DNA from: Azoarcus sp. CIB
GTDB lineage: Bacteria; Pseudomonadota; Gammaproteobacteria; Burkholderiales; Rhodocyclaceae
Assembly: GCF_001190925.1 (NCBI RefSeq)
Contig: NZ_CP011072.1
Span: 2,914,001-2,978,000 of the forward strand
Reading direction: 5' to 3'
DNA length: 64,000 nt
Part shown: positions 1 to 7,238 of the stretch, in pieces
Layout of the letters: every line of letters starts with the position of its first letter
Position numbering within the stretch: the first letter of the stretch is position 1
Program-made: the position numbers and the translations under genes
The notes under the pieces: generated by a model
What the model was told of the DNA's origin: nothing
Databases searched by the model: none
Seen by the model: the letters and a program-made list of their open reading frames with translations, nothing else

Positions 1-364
1 GCGGAGACAGTACAAGGGTGCGGCGGAAGCCCGCCTCGTGCATCACGACGGCCGCGGCGATCGCCATCATGGTCTTGCCAGTTCCCATCTCGGCATTGAG
101 GATCGCCGCCGGGTCGCCGGTGTCGAGCAGCAAGCGAGTCAAGGCTTGGACGGCATCGCGCTGCGCCGGAAAGGGCTTCCGGCGCAGCCGATCCATCAAC
201 TCATCGCGCCGCGGATCGGCTGCGCCGTCGTAGACGGGAGGATTCTGGCGTCGAACGGCGTCCAGCAGGCTGGCGCCGAAGTCGTCGACGAACTCCGCCA
301 GCGACAGCTGGGCAGCTTCCGGAAGGACGAGCGCCGACGCGAAGTCGGCATGTGCGAGTTGCAT
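1..364 (-). CDS. ICE DEAD/SNF2-type helicase, N-terminal part (cut by window edge)
   Basis: Reading leftward from an ATG at 362-364, preceded by a GGAG-type ribosome binding site, the frame stays open to the window edge (121 codons). Residues 64-72 read PFPAQRDAV, like the Q-motif region of superfamily 2 helicases. Residues 91-98 read AEMGTGKT, a clean Walker A, followed by an Ala-rich helix and a TLVLSP strand typical of motif Ia. This is the expected start of a DNA helicase. Large helicases of this kind are common in conjugative elements, which fits the neighbouring ICE genes. The catalytic DEAD/DEAH box and C-terminal lobe lie outside the window, so the exact subfamily is open. Confidence 0.7.
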   Translation of the reverse strand, partial: MQLAHADFASALVLPEAAQLSLAEFVDDFGASLLDAVRRQNPPVYDGAADPRRDELMDRLRRKPFPAQRDAVQALTRLLLDTGDPAAILNAEMGTGKTMMAIAAAVVMHEAGFRRTLVLSP

Positions 365-392
365 GGAGGTCTCCTCGAGAAGGCGGAGACCG

Positions 393-424
393 AACCCATG
401 CGGGTACGTGTCCCCGCATGGGTT
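393..424. repeat. Perfect 12-bp inverted repeat (hairpin) before helicase gene
   Basis: AACCCATGCGGG (393-404) pairs with CCCGCATGGGTT (413-424) around an 8-nt loop, in the 120 bp between the helicase start and the 321-aa gene upstream. On the helicase-coding strand no T-run follows, so a plain intrinsic terminator is not supported. It may be an RNA stability or regulatory hairpin, or a protein site. A second, weaker GGGGCGA/TCGCCCC pairing lies just upstream (about 440-474). Confidence 0.6.
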
Positions 425-484
425 TGATGTGGAAGAACGGGGCGATAGCCGAAGGCGGACGTATTCGCCCCGAACGCTTTTGCC

Positions 485-1450
485 TCAGTACTCTTCGGGC
501 AGCAGCAAGGTCGTGACGCTGCGGTCCGCTTCAGTGATGACCCACAACGTATTGGTGCCGTAGCCTGCGCTCGGCCGCGCCGGGTCGATCGGATACGCGG
601 CGAATATGCGGCTGTCGCCCAACCGCACGGCCTCGTCGTTCTGCTCGGGTTCGGAGCTCACACCCCAATCGCCTCGTAGGTAGGCGCCGAGGCAGCGGTC
701 GACGAGATCCGGATAGCGCTCAAGGAGCCGCTCGACCCCTGCCGTCATCACCACGCGACCGAGCTTGAACAAGGGCTTGGACAGTGCCCGCGCGGGCGGC
801 AATGCTTCGGCGATCGCCTGGATTTGTCCCGCGGCGTCAGCAGGCAGGTCGTCCGCCTCGAGCGTCAACACACCCTGCTTGACGGCCATCGAAACGATGT
901 CCTGGAACCGCTCCTCCAGCGTGACGCGAATGCCGCCGACCTTGCCGAGCGGTGGATACCTGAAGCGGCTCAGTGGCATGCAGAGCCGATCGCCCAGACC
1001 GTCGAGCAGCGGATCGCGCCAGTGATCGAGGAGCGGCAGCGGGCTGAGGTCCCGGATCAGGGCCCACAGTTGGGAGCGCGGCACCTCGCGCTCATCACTC
1101 ACCAGCCAGGCGGCTCCCCCCGGCCGGTCGAGTTGCACCAGAACCGGGTCGTAGAGCCACGTGTGTGTCAGTGGTCCGAATAGGTTCCGGTCAGGGAAAC
1201 GACCTGTGAACTTCTGGAGCCGCTCCGGCTCCGGGACGAAGACCGTGTGTCGCGCTCCCTCATCGGCCAGGGTGAAGGTGGCCTCCCCCGCCTGGAGCAG
1301 GCCGCCCTGATCGCAAGGCACGGAGAAGGCGGACATGAACTGCAGCACGGAGGTGTCGCGTCCGTACAAGGACAGCAGCAACAGTTCGCCATTTTCACCG
1401 CGGACGCAGGCATCCGCGTACAGATCGGAGAAACCCTCGATCGACAACAT
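485..1450 (-). CDS. ICE hypothetical protein (321 aa) with plasmid-type C-terminal domain
   Basis: The ATG at 1450 has a strong AGGGAGG site about 9 nt upstream. I do not know a function. The last 100 residues (about 220-321) end in a segment with the motif WVITEADRS followed by TTLLLPEEY. From memory this resembles a small domain found on plasmids and ICEs and sometimes mislabelled as a restriction subunit. The first 200 residues are soluble-looking with no transmembrane or obvious catalytic motif. It probably shares a transcript with the 41-codon ORF directly upstream, whose leader carries the pseudoknot element at 1675-1719. An ICE accessory role is inferred from position only. Confidence 0.6.
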   Translation of the reverse strand: MLSIEGFSDLYADACVRGENGELLLLSLYGRDTSVLQFMSAFSVPCDQGGLLQAGEATFTLADEGARHTVFVPEPERLQKFTGRFPDRNLFGPLTHTWLYDPVLVQLDRPGGAAWLVSDEREVPRSQLWALIRDLSPLPLLDHWRDPLLDGLGDRLCMPLSRFRYPPLGKVGGIRVTLEERFQDIVSMAVKQGVLTLEADDLPADAAGQIQAIAEALPPARALSKPLFKLGRVVMTAGVERLLERYPDLVDRCLGAYLRGDWGVSSEPEQNDEAVRLGDSRIFAAYPIDPARPSAGYGTNTLWVITEADRSVTTLLLPEEY

Positions 1451-1465
1451 GATGGGTGCCTCCCT

Positions 1466-1591
1466 TCATTGGACGCCAATCGCCCATGGCGATCGGTTTT
1501 CGGGTAGGGAGGCGAACCGGACGCGGGACAAGCGCCTGGCGTCCACGCCCGCGAGCGTGGCTTCGAGGTTGGTGAAATCGATGTTTTCCAT
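1466..1591 (-). CDS. Small ORF, 41 aa, in ICE operon
   Basis: This short frame begins at an ATG (1589-1591) with a GAGGAGC ribosome binding site 8 nt upstream and ends 15 bp before the start of the 321-aa gene. The peptide starts MENIDFTNLEATLAGVDARR and is hydrophilic, with no recognisable domain. Good translation signals, tight spacing and a structured leader upstream suggest it is translated. It could be a leader peptide for the downstream gene or a small ICE protein. I recognise no family. Confidence 0.45.
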   Translation of the reverse strand: MENIDFTNLEATLAGVDARRLSRVRFASLPENRSPWAIGVQ

Positions 1592-1674
1592 GGCAAAGCT
1601 CCTCATGAAATGGGGAGATGCCGCGCCCCAGCGGGGAAGCGGATCTTCCCGATGGGGGTGGATGAAGGACGAAT

Positions 1675-1719
1675 GCCCCGGGCCCCGAAGGGCCGTCGCT
1701 GTTTCAGGGGCTGACAGCG
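1675..1719 (-). ncRNA. Pseudoknot leader element, copy 1 (before 41-aa ORF)
   Basis: Read on the minus strand: stem CGCTGT/ACAGCG closes the loop CAGCCCCTGAA, then hairpin GGCCC-TTCG-GGGCC, then CGGGGC. The loop GCCCC is exactly complementary to the trailing GGGGC, giving an H-type pseudoknot. The stem bases differ from every other copy while pairing is kept. It lies 84 bp before the ORF start. A second hairpin (GGGAAG/CTTCCC, 1634-1650) follows. Confidence 0.75.
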
Positions 1720-1751
1720 CGCGGCGTCGACGCGATGGCGTCGCCGGAAAA

Positions 1752-2093
1752 CTACGTCTGGCAAACTGGCTGAGGCACTGCCCCGCGAGCGGGTAGCCAC
1801 ACCCGTCCGTTGTAACTCACGCAGGCGACCTGCTGGCCGCAACCGTCGAGGACTTGTCCGCCCACCCAATTACCGCCGCCGACTTGGTGCTCGACGATGA
1901 AGCGGCGGACAACACGGCTCGCGTCTCCAAGGGATGCCACCGGCGCCAGGCGATTCCGGACGCCGAGAAGTGTTTGCGCGGGGTCCTGACCGAGGTCCGG
2001 GTTACCCGCCGTCATTAAGGCGACGCGAAGTGGCTGACGTTGCGCAAGCTCGTACTCGTCCGCCACACGGTCGAAGTTTCGCAATGTGTGCAT
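1752..2093 (-). CDS. ICE hypothetical protein, 113 aa
   Basis: The ATG at 2093 has a CAGGAGCG ribosome binding site about 6 nt upstream, and the frame stays open for 113 codons. The product is soluble. Its C-terminal half contains a Gly-rich stretch (EHQVGGGNWVGGQVLDGCG) followed by a VSYNGRVW strand, suggesting a small beta-rich fold. No signal peptide or known motif is seen. It lies between two other leftward ICE genes, 109 bp downstream of the 207-aa gene, and the next pseudoknot leader begins just after it. I do not recognise the family. Confidence 0.5.
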   Translation of the reverse strand: MHTLRNFDRVADEYELAQRQPLRVALMTAGNPDLGQDPAQTLLGVRNRLAPVASLGDASRVVRRFIVEHQVGGGNWVGGQVLDGCGQQVACVSYNGRVWLPARGAVPQPVCQT

Positions 2094-2201
2094 GATGCGC
2101 TCCTGAATGTCCCGTCGGTCGCCGCACCCACCGGGCGTGCAACCCGACGGGTGATGAGAGAGGACAATGGAATCGCGGCAGCACGGCCGCCCGAGGAGAA
2201 A

Positions 2202-2825
2202 CTACGAATCGCTGATGCGCCGGACCGGAAGCAAGAGCAACTCGCCCTGCGCCAGCGCCGACATCAGCACCTTGTCGCTCGGCACACGCACCGACCGCGC
2301 GATCGCATCGAAGAACGGCGACTGATCGGTGAGATGGTCTGACAGAAGGCGCGCCAGGTCGGTCAGCACGTGGAGGACGGCCTCGCCGGAAGTGTCGAAG
2401 TCATGCGTGTCCTGCAGTCGCTCCGCAACGTGCGTGAGGAGCGCGGCGCCCATCGGAAACAGGGCCTCCGGCCAATCGATTCCGCCATCGGTCCCGATCT
2501 GGATCTCCATCTGGTCGGCACCCGCTTCGGGAAGCAGTACGCACAAGCGATTCAGGGTACTTGCGAGCGCGTGGTTGAAGTTGGCCCGAAGCACTCGGAG
2601 GGTCGACCAGAACGTCTCCACCTCGGCGGGCGCCCGGCACAACAGCGGCCAGACGACCTCCGTCCGCGCGAGCGGACCCGGGTGGCACAGCAGCGTGGTC
2701 TGAAGATACTCAAGGCAGCCCGCCCGCCACTCGCGATCCGTCGTCGAGCCGTTGCGGCCCGCGCGCGACAGTGCGGACACGTCACGGTGTCGCACGAGCA
2801 CCCACATATCGATTTCCTGCCGCAT
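2202..2825 (-). CDS. ICE hypothetical protein, 207 aa
   Basis: The frame is open further upstream, but I chose the ATG at 2825 (MRQEIDMWVLVRHRD) because it has a GGGAG site 7-8 nt upstream and the sequence before it is Arg/Cys-rich and non-protein-like. The product is soluble, mildly acidic and probably helical, with Leu-rich segments in the second half and no motif I can name. It sits between the methyltransferase-like gene (3000-4097) and the 113-aa gene on the same strand. A role in ICE maintenance is inferred from context only. Confidence 0.5.
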   Translation of the reverse strand: MRQEIDMWVLVRHRDVSALSRAGRNGSTTDREWRAGCLEYLQTTLLCHPGPLARTEVVWPLLCRAPAEVETFWSTLRVLRANFNHALASTLNRLCVLLPEAGADQMEIQIGTDGGIDWPEALFPMGAALLTHVAERLQDTHDFDTSGEAVLHVLTDLARLLSDHLTDQSPFFDAIARSVRVPSDKVLMSALAQGELLLLPVRRISDS

Positions 2826-2999
2826 CTCGTTCTCCCAAAGAATGATAGATGCCTGGAAGACAACACAAAGGCGAGCTCGCCCCCGAAGAGGGAGCCCGTT
2901 CGGGTTGCAGTGGTGGTGGTCAAAGCGCCGGCGCCGAGGCCAGCAATGCGAGGCGGAGCGGCGCTCCGCAAGACCCACATGCAGTGCGTTTGCCCTGCC

Positions 3000-4097
3000 C
3001 TATTGGATCGTGACGATGGACCCGAACCCGGGCCCTGGGGTGAAGTCGATCCCGCGTATCACGGGCACGAACCGATCGGTAAGAATGACGGTTTCACTGA
3101 CGGTCCCATCCGGGCCCTCCGAAAGCTCGACGGAGCGGACCTTATCCTTGTACGTGTCGCCCTTGATCAACAGGGTGCGACCGTTGCCGGCGGTCACGAT
3201 TCCGTGAGCATGACCGGCCGCCAGCGCCAAAGCCAGGTGCCACCGCCCCATTGCAGTCAAGGGCGGACGGTGGGCGCCTTTCGTAACACCGAAGTGAGTC
3301 CGGAACAGCGGCCAGAGACTATGCGCATGCAGTCGCGCCACCTCGGCCGCGAGTTGGGCGGCGTCGATGCGGACCGCGTGAAAGCGGCCCTCCCCACCTG
3401 CAATCTCCGGAACGGCGTACGGCTCGTCGGTCCAGCACTCGGGCAATACCTGATCGAATGCTTCGCCCTTACCGGCAGCGATGAGCGCCGACACGGTGCG
3501 CGATTCCGGCCGATCCGAACGGCGTCGAACGCCGAACACCACGCACTGCTTGAACTGCTGCTCCGGGGCCATGTGGAAGCGAATGCGCTCGAAGTTGCGC
3601 GCGAGAAGGCCTGCGAACTCCGCGTCGAGCACGTAGTAGGGCACGATGAGAACGAGGACGCCTCCGAACGCAAGGGTTTGAAAGGTCCGCCGGAAGAAGA
3701 TCTTCTCGAGTCGGTCCGGCCCTTTGTCGCCGGTCTGCGCCCGGTCCGCCACCGCGTCGCCATAGGGCGGATTCAGAAACAAGAGACCAATGGACCCGGG
3801 TGTTACGACGACGTCCTGGATGTCGGCATGAATCGCAAGGTCCAGGACGGATTTCGCATGCCAGGCGCGCTCGGCATCGAACTCGACGCCGAATGCCTGA
3901 ACGGCGGCACCGCATCCAGTCAGCGCTTCCCTGACTTGGTGGAGCGCAGCGCCTTCGCCGCAGCACGGATCCAGGATCCGTAGCGCATTGCCTGCTACAT
4001 CGAGGGCGGCGACAATCCGCTCGAGCGTCGCTTGGTCGGTCGGGTAGTAGCCGTTCTTCACGAAATTGCGCGCCAGGCGCGGGAATATCAGGGCCAT
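3000..4097 (-). CDS. DUF6094-type DNA methyltransferase-like protein of the ICE
   Basis: I chose the ATG at 4097 (MALIFPRLARNFVKNGYYPT) because of an AGGAGG site 6 nt upstream; the longer frame runs into the structured leader. The product is about 365 aa. The early motif LDPCCGEGAAL is an SAM-binding motif I, and LLFLNPPYGD is the NPPY catalytic motif of N6-adenine/N4-cytosine methyltransferases. The arrangement fits the DUF6094 proteins seen on ICEs and plasmids. The C-terminal half lacks a restriction domain. It may protect the element from host restriction or mark its own DNA; the substrate cannot be read from sequence. Its leader carries pseudoknot copy 2 (4170-4212). Confidence 0.75.
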   Translation of the reverse strand: MALIFPRLARNFVKNGYYPTDQATLERIVAALDVAGNALRILDPCCGEGAALHQVREALTGCGAAVQAFGVEFDAERAWHAKSVLDLAIHADIQDVVVTPGSIGLLFLNPPYGDAVADRAQTGDKGPDRLEKIFFRRTFQTLAFGGVLVLIVPYYVLDAEFAGLLARNFERIRFHMAPEQQFKQCVVFGVRRRSDRPESRTVSALIAAGKGEAFDQVLPECWTDEPYAVPEIAGGEGRFHAVRIDAAQLAAEVARLHAHSLWPLFRTHFGVTKGAHRPPLTAMGRWHLALALAAGHAHGIVTAGNGRTLLIKGDTYKDKVRSVELSEGPDGTVSETVILTDRFVPVIRGIDFTPGPGFGSIVTIQ

Positions 4098-4169
4098 GGA
4101 ACCTCCTCGGAGTCGGCGGGACGCATTGACCCTCGACGGGCCGATCGCGACCCGCTGGTTGTGGATGAT

Positions 4170-4212
4170 GTCCCGGAGCGAGATGCTCGGTCCTGTTGCA
4201 GGGACTGACAGG
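4170..4212 (-). ncRNA. Pseudoknot leader element, copy 2 (before DUF6094 gene)
   Basis: On the minus strand: stem CCTGT/ACAGG with loop CAGTCCCTGCA, then hairpin GAGC-ATCT-(C)GCTC, then CCGGGAC. Here the loop reads GTCCC and the trailing strand GGGAC, so the pseudoknot helix changed on both sides relative to the GCCCC/GGGG(T) copies. The first and second stems differ from the other copies too. It lies 73 bp before the gene. The rest of the 4098-4611 gap holds only the terminator below; I see no gene there. Confidence 0.75.
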
Positions 4213-4559
4213 CTGATGAATCTGGCAACACGCGCCACCGGCCGATAGCCGGACGGCCGCAAACGGATTTCCATCGTCGGTCTGCCTGCAGCAGGCCGAC
4301 GATGGGAACCCGCTGGTTCCGCTTGGATGGGATTTGAACGATACCTTCGTCACACCCGCGGGCCTCAAGACGCGTTGCCCTGAGACCCCGTGGCTCGGAT
4401 GCGAGGCACCCCAGTGGAAGGCGTGGGCGCCGATGAAAGGGCGCGCGGGGAAACCGCCGACGCAAATGCCGCAACACATCGGGCGTGTTGCTGCCCAGTT
4501 GTCGATGGAGCCCTAGCAGGCTTTCCGAATCACGCGCGTAGCCTGACGCACTGACCCGA

Positions 4560-4582
4560 TTCGGAAAGCCCGCGCGCGGGCT
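4560..4582 (-). terminator. Rho-independent terminator after DUF3275 gene
   Basis: On the minus strand, AGCCCGCG/CGCGGGCT forms a strong GC hairpin followed by TTTCC, 30 bp after the DUF3275 stop. It overlaps one arm of a longer inverted repeat, GCTTTCCGAATC (4520-4531) with GATTCGGAAAGC (4558-4569), which could form an alternative structure. Confidence 0.55.
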
Positions 4583-4611
4583 GGCGGCCGGAGTCGGCCG
4601 CGGGGATTGTT

Positions 4612-5259
4612 CTACGATGCGTCCGCCTTCGCGGCCAGGTAGGCCCGATACCGATCGGATTCCTCCGGATACCAGACCTGCTCTTCCGGCACAAAGCCGT
4701 ATTGGAGTCCGGACTTCAGCCGATTGCGCTGCTCCCGGAAGCGCCGGCGGTCATCGATCGTCGGATCGAGCTTCACCGGTTGGCGCGCCGCGACCAGCCC
4801 GTGGAGCTCGTCGCCGAAGAGCGCGAGATCGGGCGATTCGTCCGGATCCGTGGTGGGCAATGCCGGCGGAGCCGCGCCCTCCTGTCCTCGTTCGGGCGCA
4901 CCGCTTCCCTCCAACTCGCCATTCCCAGCACCCGGACGCGCAGTCTGCGCCAAGACCTCGTCAGCGGGATCGGGTTCCATCGGGGCCTCGGGCAAACTCC
5001 TTTCCGTGCCGCTTTGAACGTGCAGATCGGCGAGTCGGGCGCGGATCTCCAACACGAGCCGACCGTTGCTGGCATAGGACCAGGGGAAGATGCGCTGAAT
5101 GATATAGCGCCCCGTGTAGCTCCCTTCCTCGAACTGATCGAGGATCGGGTCCTTGACACGAAACTCGCCGATATCGGTCAGCAGATCGCCGACACAGAAC
5201 GGACCATTGGCCCCCTTGATGCGCTTGATGTTCAGCGTGCCTTCGACAGTGATGCTCAC
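4612..5259 (-). CDS. DUF3275 family ICE protein
   Basis: I chose the GTG at 5257-5259 (VSITVEGTLNIKRIKG) because a GGAG site lies 9 nt upstream and DUF3275 proteins begin at this strand; the longer open frame covers leader RNA. The product is about 215 aa. The first 100 residues are the conserved part, with segments NGPFCVGDLLTDIGEF, VKDPILDQFEEGSYTG and the strand GRLVLEIRARLADLHV. A low-complexity Pro/Ala/Glu linker follows, then a charged C-terminal segment. DUF3275 is found almost only on ICEs and plasmids and its function is not established. Its leader carries pseudoknot copy 3. Confidence 0.75.
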   Translation of the reverse strand: MSITVEGTLNIKRIKGANGPFCVGDLLTDIGEFRVKDPILDQFEEGSYTGRYIIQRIFPWSYASNGRLVLEIRARLADLHVQSGTERSLPEAPMEPDPADEVLAQTARPGAGNGELEGSGAPERGQEGAAPPALPTTDPDESPDLALFGDELHGLVAARQPVKLDPTIDDRRRFREQRNRLKSGLQYGFVPEEQVWYPEESDRYRAYLAAKADAS

Positions 5260-5474
5260 GATCTCGATCTCCGAATGCGGTATCGGAGGCCCGCCCACCG
5301 AGGGGGACGAACGCCCCCGATGGGTGGTTGAAAATCGGACACCGAACGGGTCGAACCATCGGTGCGTGCGGTACAGGAGGGCCACCAACATGGTTGGTGG
5401 CCCCGGCTTTGAAAGAGGCACCGGTATTCCGGACCGGTACGGGATCGAAGCGGACAGGCAAGGCCCGACCGAGG

Positions 5475-5517
5475 ACCCCAGGCCTGACGGCCGTCCCAGT
5501 TACAGGGGCTGACTGGG
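5475..5517 (-). ncRNA. Pseudoknot leader element, copy 3 (before DUF3275 gene)
   Basis: On the minus strand: stem CCCAGT/ACTGGG with loop CAGCCCCTGTA, then hairpin GGCC-GTCA-GGCC, then TGGGGT. Loop AGCCCC can pair with GGGGTC. It lies 215 bp before the DUF3275 start, the longest spacing of the set. The intervening leader contains a further inverted repeat, GGCCACCAAC/GTTGGTGGCC (about 5380-5402). I see no other gene in the 5260-5602 gap. Confidence 0.75.
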
Positions 5518-5602
5518 CGCACCACGCACGTTTTTTGCCGAAACGTGCAAAACGGGTGGAAACCCACGAAAGGCTCCGAGCTTGGAACGGCTGATTGGGT
5601 GA

Positions 5603-6109
5603 TCACCCGCTGGTGCCGGTGCGCTCCAGGTGAGCGCTTTCGGCCGCTGGCTGAACATCCGTTGTCTTCGGGCGTTCGTAGACCGTTTGGCCGTCCACCT
5701 TGACGTGCGTCAGCAGTAGCAGCCGGCCCTTGATGATGACTCGCGGTTCCTTGCCGGGCGCACCGGTTTCGGAATCCTTGACGTCGGCATAGTAGAGATG
5801 TGGGTAGATGTCACCCACGCGGAATGACACAAAGACCTTGCGGTCGTTCTGGACATCCTGCTTGAAGCGTTCAACGAGCTCGGCACACTCGGCACCGACC
5901 ACTCTGAGGTCAAAGTACGTGTACGCCGGTTCCGTGACGGACCCGTGAACAGCGTTGATTGCGCATGCGAGAAAGGGCTCGGCTCGACGGCCACCACCGC
6001 GCGGCTTCACCCACCGGACCCGGCCCAAATAGCCGCATCCCTTGGTATGCAGGTCGAAATGCTCCTTCTCGGGAGCGGTCTTGGAAGCAACTTGCGTGGA
6101 TTCGGACAT
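5603..6109 (-). CDS. STY4534 family ICE replication protein (DUF3577)
   Basis: I chose the ATG at 6109 (MSESTQVASK) because a TGGAGA site sits 7 nt upstream; the frame upstream of it is leader. The product is 168 aa. The conserved run HFDLHTKGCGYLGRVRWV, then PFLACAINAVHG, YTYFDLRVVGAE and RLLLLTHVKVDG match the DUF3577/STY4534 family, first named from Salmonella pathogenicity island 7 and present in many related ICEs. The pattern of short beta strands recalls single-strand DNA-binding OB folds, which is my inference. Its leader has pseudoknot copy 4 and a long AT-containing hairpin. Confidence 0.8.
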   Translation of the reverse strand: MSESTQVASKTAPEKEHFDLHTKGCGYLGRVRWVKPRGGGRRAEPFLACAINAVHGSVTEPAYTYFDLRVVGAECAELVERFKQDVQNDRKVFVSFRVGDIYPHLYYADVKDSETGAPGKEPRVIIKGRLLLLTHVKVDGQTVYERPKTTDVQPAAESAHLERTGTSG

Positions 6110-6153
6110 GACAGTCTCCAGACGAAAAAAATCGGGAGACCACACATCCCATG

Positions 6154-6176
6154 ATCGGGAAGTGAATCTTCCCGAT
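6154..6176 (-). repeat. 9-bp hairpin shared by two ICE leaders
   Basis: ATCGGGAAG/CTTCCCGAT with a 5-nt loop lies between pseudoknot copy 4 and the DUF3577 start. The copy 1 leader has the same hairpin in shorter form at 1634-1650, preceded by a similar C-rich ACCCACCC-type run. The two leaders therefore share sequence beyond the pseudoknot and are probably duplicates. Confidence 0.6.
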
Positions 6177-6196
6177 CGGGTGGGTGATACAAACGA

Positions 6197-6239
6197 AACC
6201 CCGGACCTGACGGTCGTTCCGGTTACAGGGGCTGACCGG
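6197..6239 (-). ncRNA. Pseudoknot leader element, copy 4 (before DUF3577 gene)
   Basis: On the minus strand: stem CCGGT/ACCGG with loop CAGCCCCTGTA, then hairpin GACC-GTCA-GGTC, then CCGGGGTTT. Loop AGCCCC pairs with GGGGTT. It lies 87 bp before the DUF3577 start codon. It is nearly identical in sequence to copy 5 at 8272-8314, which lies on the other strand. Confidence 0.75.
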
Positions 6240-6259
6240 ACACAGTACAACGGCCGCAT

Positions 6260-6772
6260 GGCCGAATACTCGTGACGATTCTACGCCAAGTGCCCGCGCC
6301 GTCAACGGGGCAACGCCATCGAGCCAATGGCAGCATGCCACCGCCTCAGGAACAAGCACCAGCCGAGTTGCGCCCGGACAGTGACGCGACGACTCGAGCG
6401 CACCTTCAGCCTGACCAAACCGCCTTGCATTTCTTCGCTTGATCAGCGACATTCCCGCGAGGGGACGGATCTCATCCGCCCGACAGCAACCCTTCGCATA
6501 CGATCGCGACCAGCCTGCTCGGCTGCACGACCTCTCGCATCTGCAACAGCACGCTAATGCGCCGGATTTGATGCCGCCCGCGCGTGTTTGATGCCCCAGA
6601 CAGGGGGCTGGTGCCTACGGCGGTCCCATGCTGTGGCGCCCCCAACGTCTGGAAGGCCCGCCGCGCCAGTTGTTCTCCCCGATAGTGCTCCTCCGCTTGC
6701 CGCGCTTCACACGACTTGGCGCCATCCACACTGCAATCACATGACATTCCCCTGGGCATGGAGGTAAGGGTT
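6260..6772. other. Divergent intergenic region of the ICE, no gene supported
   Basis: This stretch separates the leftward ICE block from the rightward one. Open frames on both strands are short or overlap the leader, and none has a convincing ribosome binding site with protein-like content. It must hold promoters for both directions and is a reasonable place for an element control site. I see no clear iterons or AT-rich origin. Confidence 0.4.
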
Positions 6773-7093
6773 ATGAACGTCGTGCACATCAACACCCATC
6801 CGGCCCGTCTGCGACCGGGCGAGATGGCGATCCACCGCGAGCACGGATGGGTCGAGATCCTCGAACGCGCCGGAACACTGCTACGAATACGATGGATCGA
6901 CCACTCATTAGTAGCCCCCGACGCCCTCGAACCCGACGAGATCGACGGCGAACTCCTGACCGTCTGGGAGGACTGGGTCGGGTGCGACAGCTTGAAGCCG
7001 ATGCCAAGACCGTCAATCCGCGGCGAATCGGTGGCTCGAATGCCCGTTGACCTTGCGGCCCGACGAGCTCCAAGGGGGGCGCCAGCGACATGA
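6773..7093 (+). CDS. ICE hypothetical small protein, 106 aa
   Basis: The ATG at 6773 has a GGAGG site 8 nt upstream. The first 60 residues (PGEMAIHREHGWVEILER then LLRIRWIDHS) look like a small beta-barrel of the KOW/SH3 kind, loosely like the start of CarD-type proteins; this is a weak likeness only. The C-terminal third is Arg/Ala/Pro-rich and may be disordered. It precedes the KfrA-like gene on the same strand. I recognise no family. Confidence 0.45.
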   Translation: MNVVHINTHPARLRPGEMAIHREHGWVEILERAGTLLRIRWIDHSLVAPDALEPDEIDGELLTVWEDWVGCDSLKPMPRPSIRGESVARMPVDLAARRAPRGAPAT

Positions 7094-7188
7094 GAAGTCT
7101 GCGAAACCGGACTCGCCAGGGCCACAAGCAGCGCCCCACCCCACCGCTGACCGGGCTCACCTCGATCGGGGTCATGGGCGCTTGATTC

Positions 7189-7227
7189 ATACCGTACCGT
7201 AACCTATCGTACGTAACGTATCGTACT
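7189..7227 (+). promoter_or_regulatory. Iterated CGTAC operator before kfrA-like gene
   Basis: The 40 bp before the kfrA-like ribosome binding site contain ACCGTA-CCGTA (7191-7201) and two exact copies of TATCGTAC (7205-7212 and 7219-7226) 14 bp apart, around a CGTACG palindrome. Plasmid KfrA is known to bind repeats at its own promoter, so an autoregulatory operator is likely. Confidence 0.55.
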
Positions 7228-7238
7228 GGAGACGCGAT

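Noticed and set aside
2370-3983. A 537-codon plus-strand open frame
   Set aside because: It runs antisense to the methyltransferase-like gene and its neighbour, which have ribosome binding sites and recognisable motifs. The frame is an Arg/His-rich shadow produced by high GC content.
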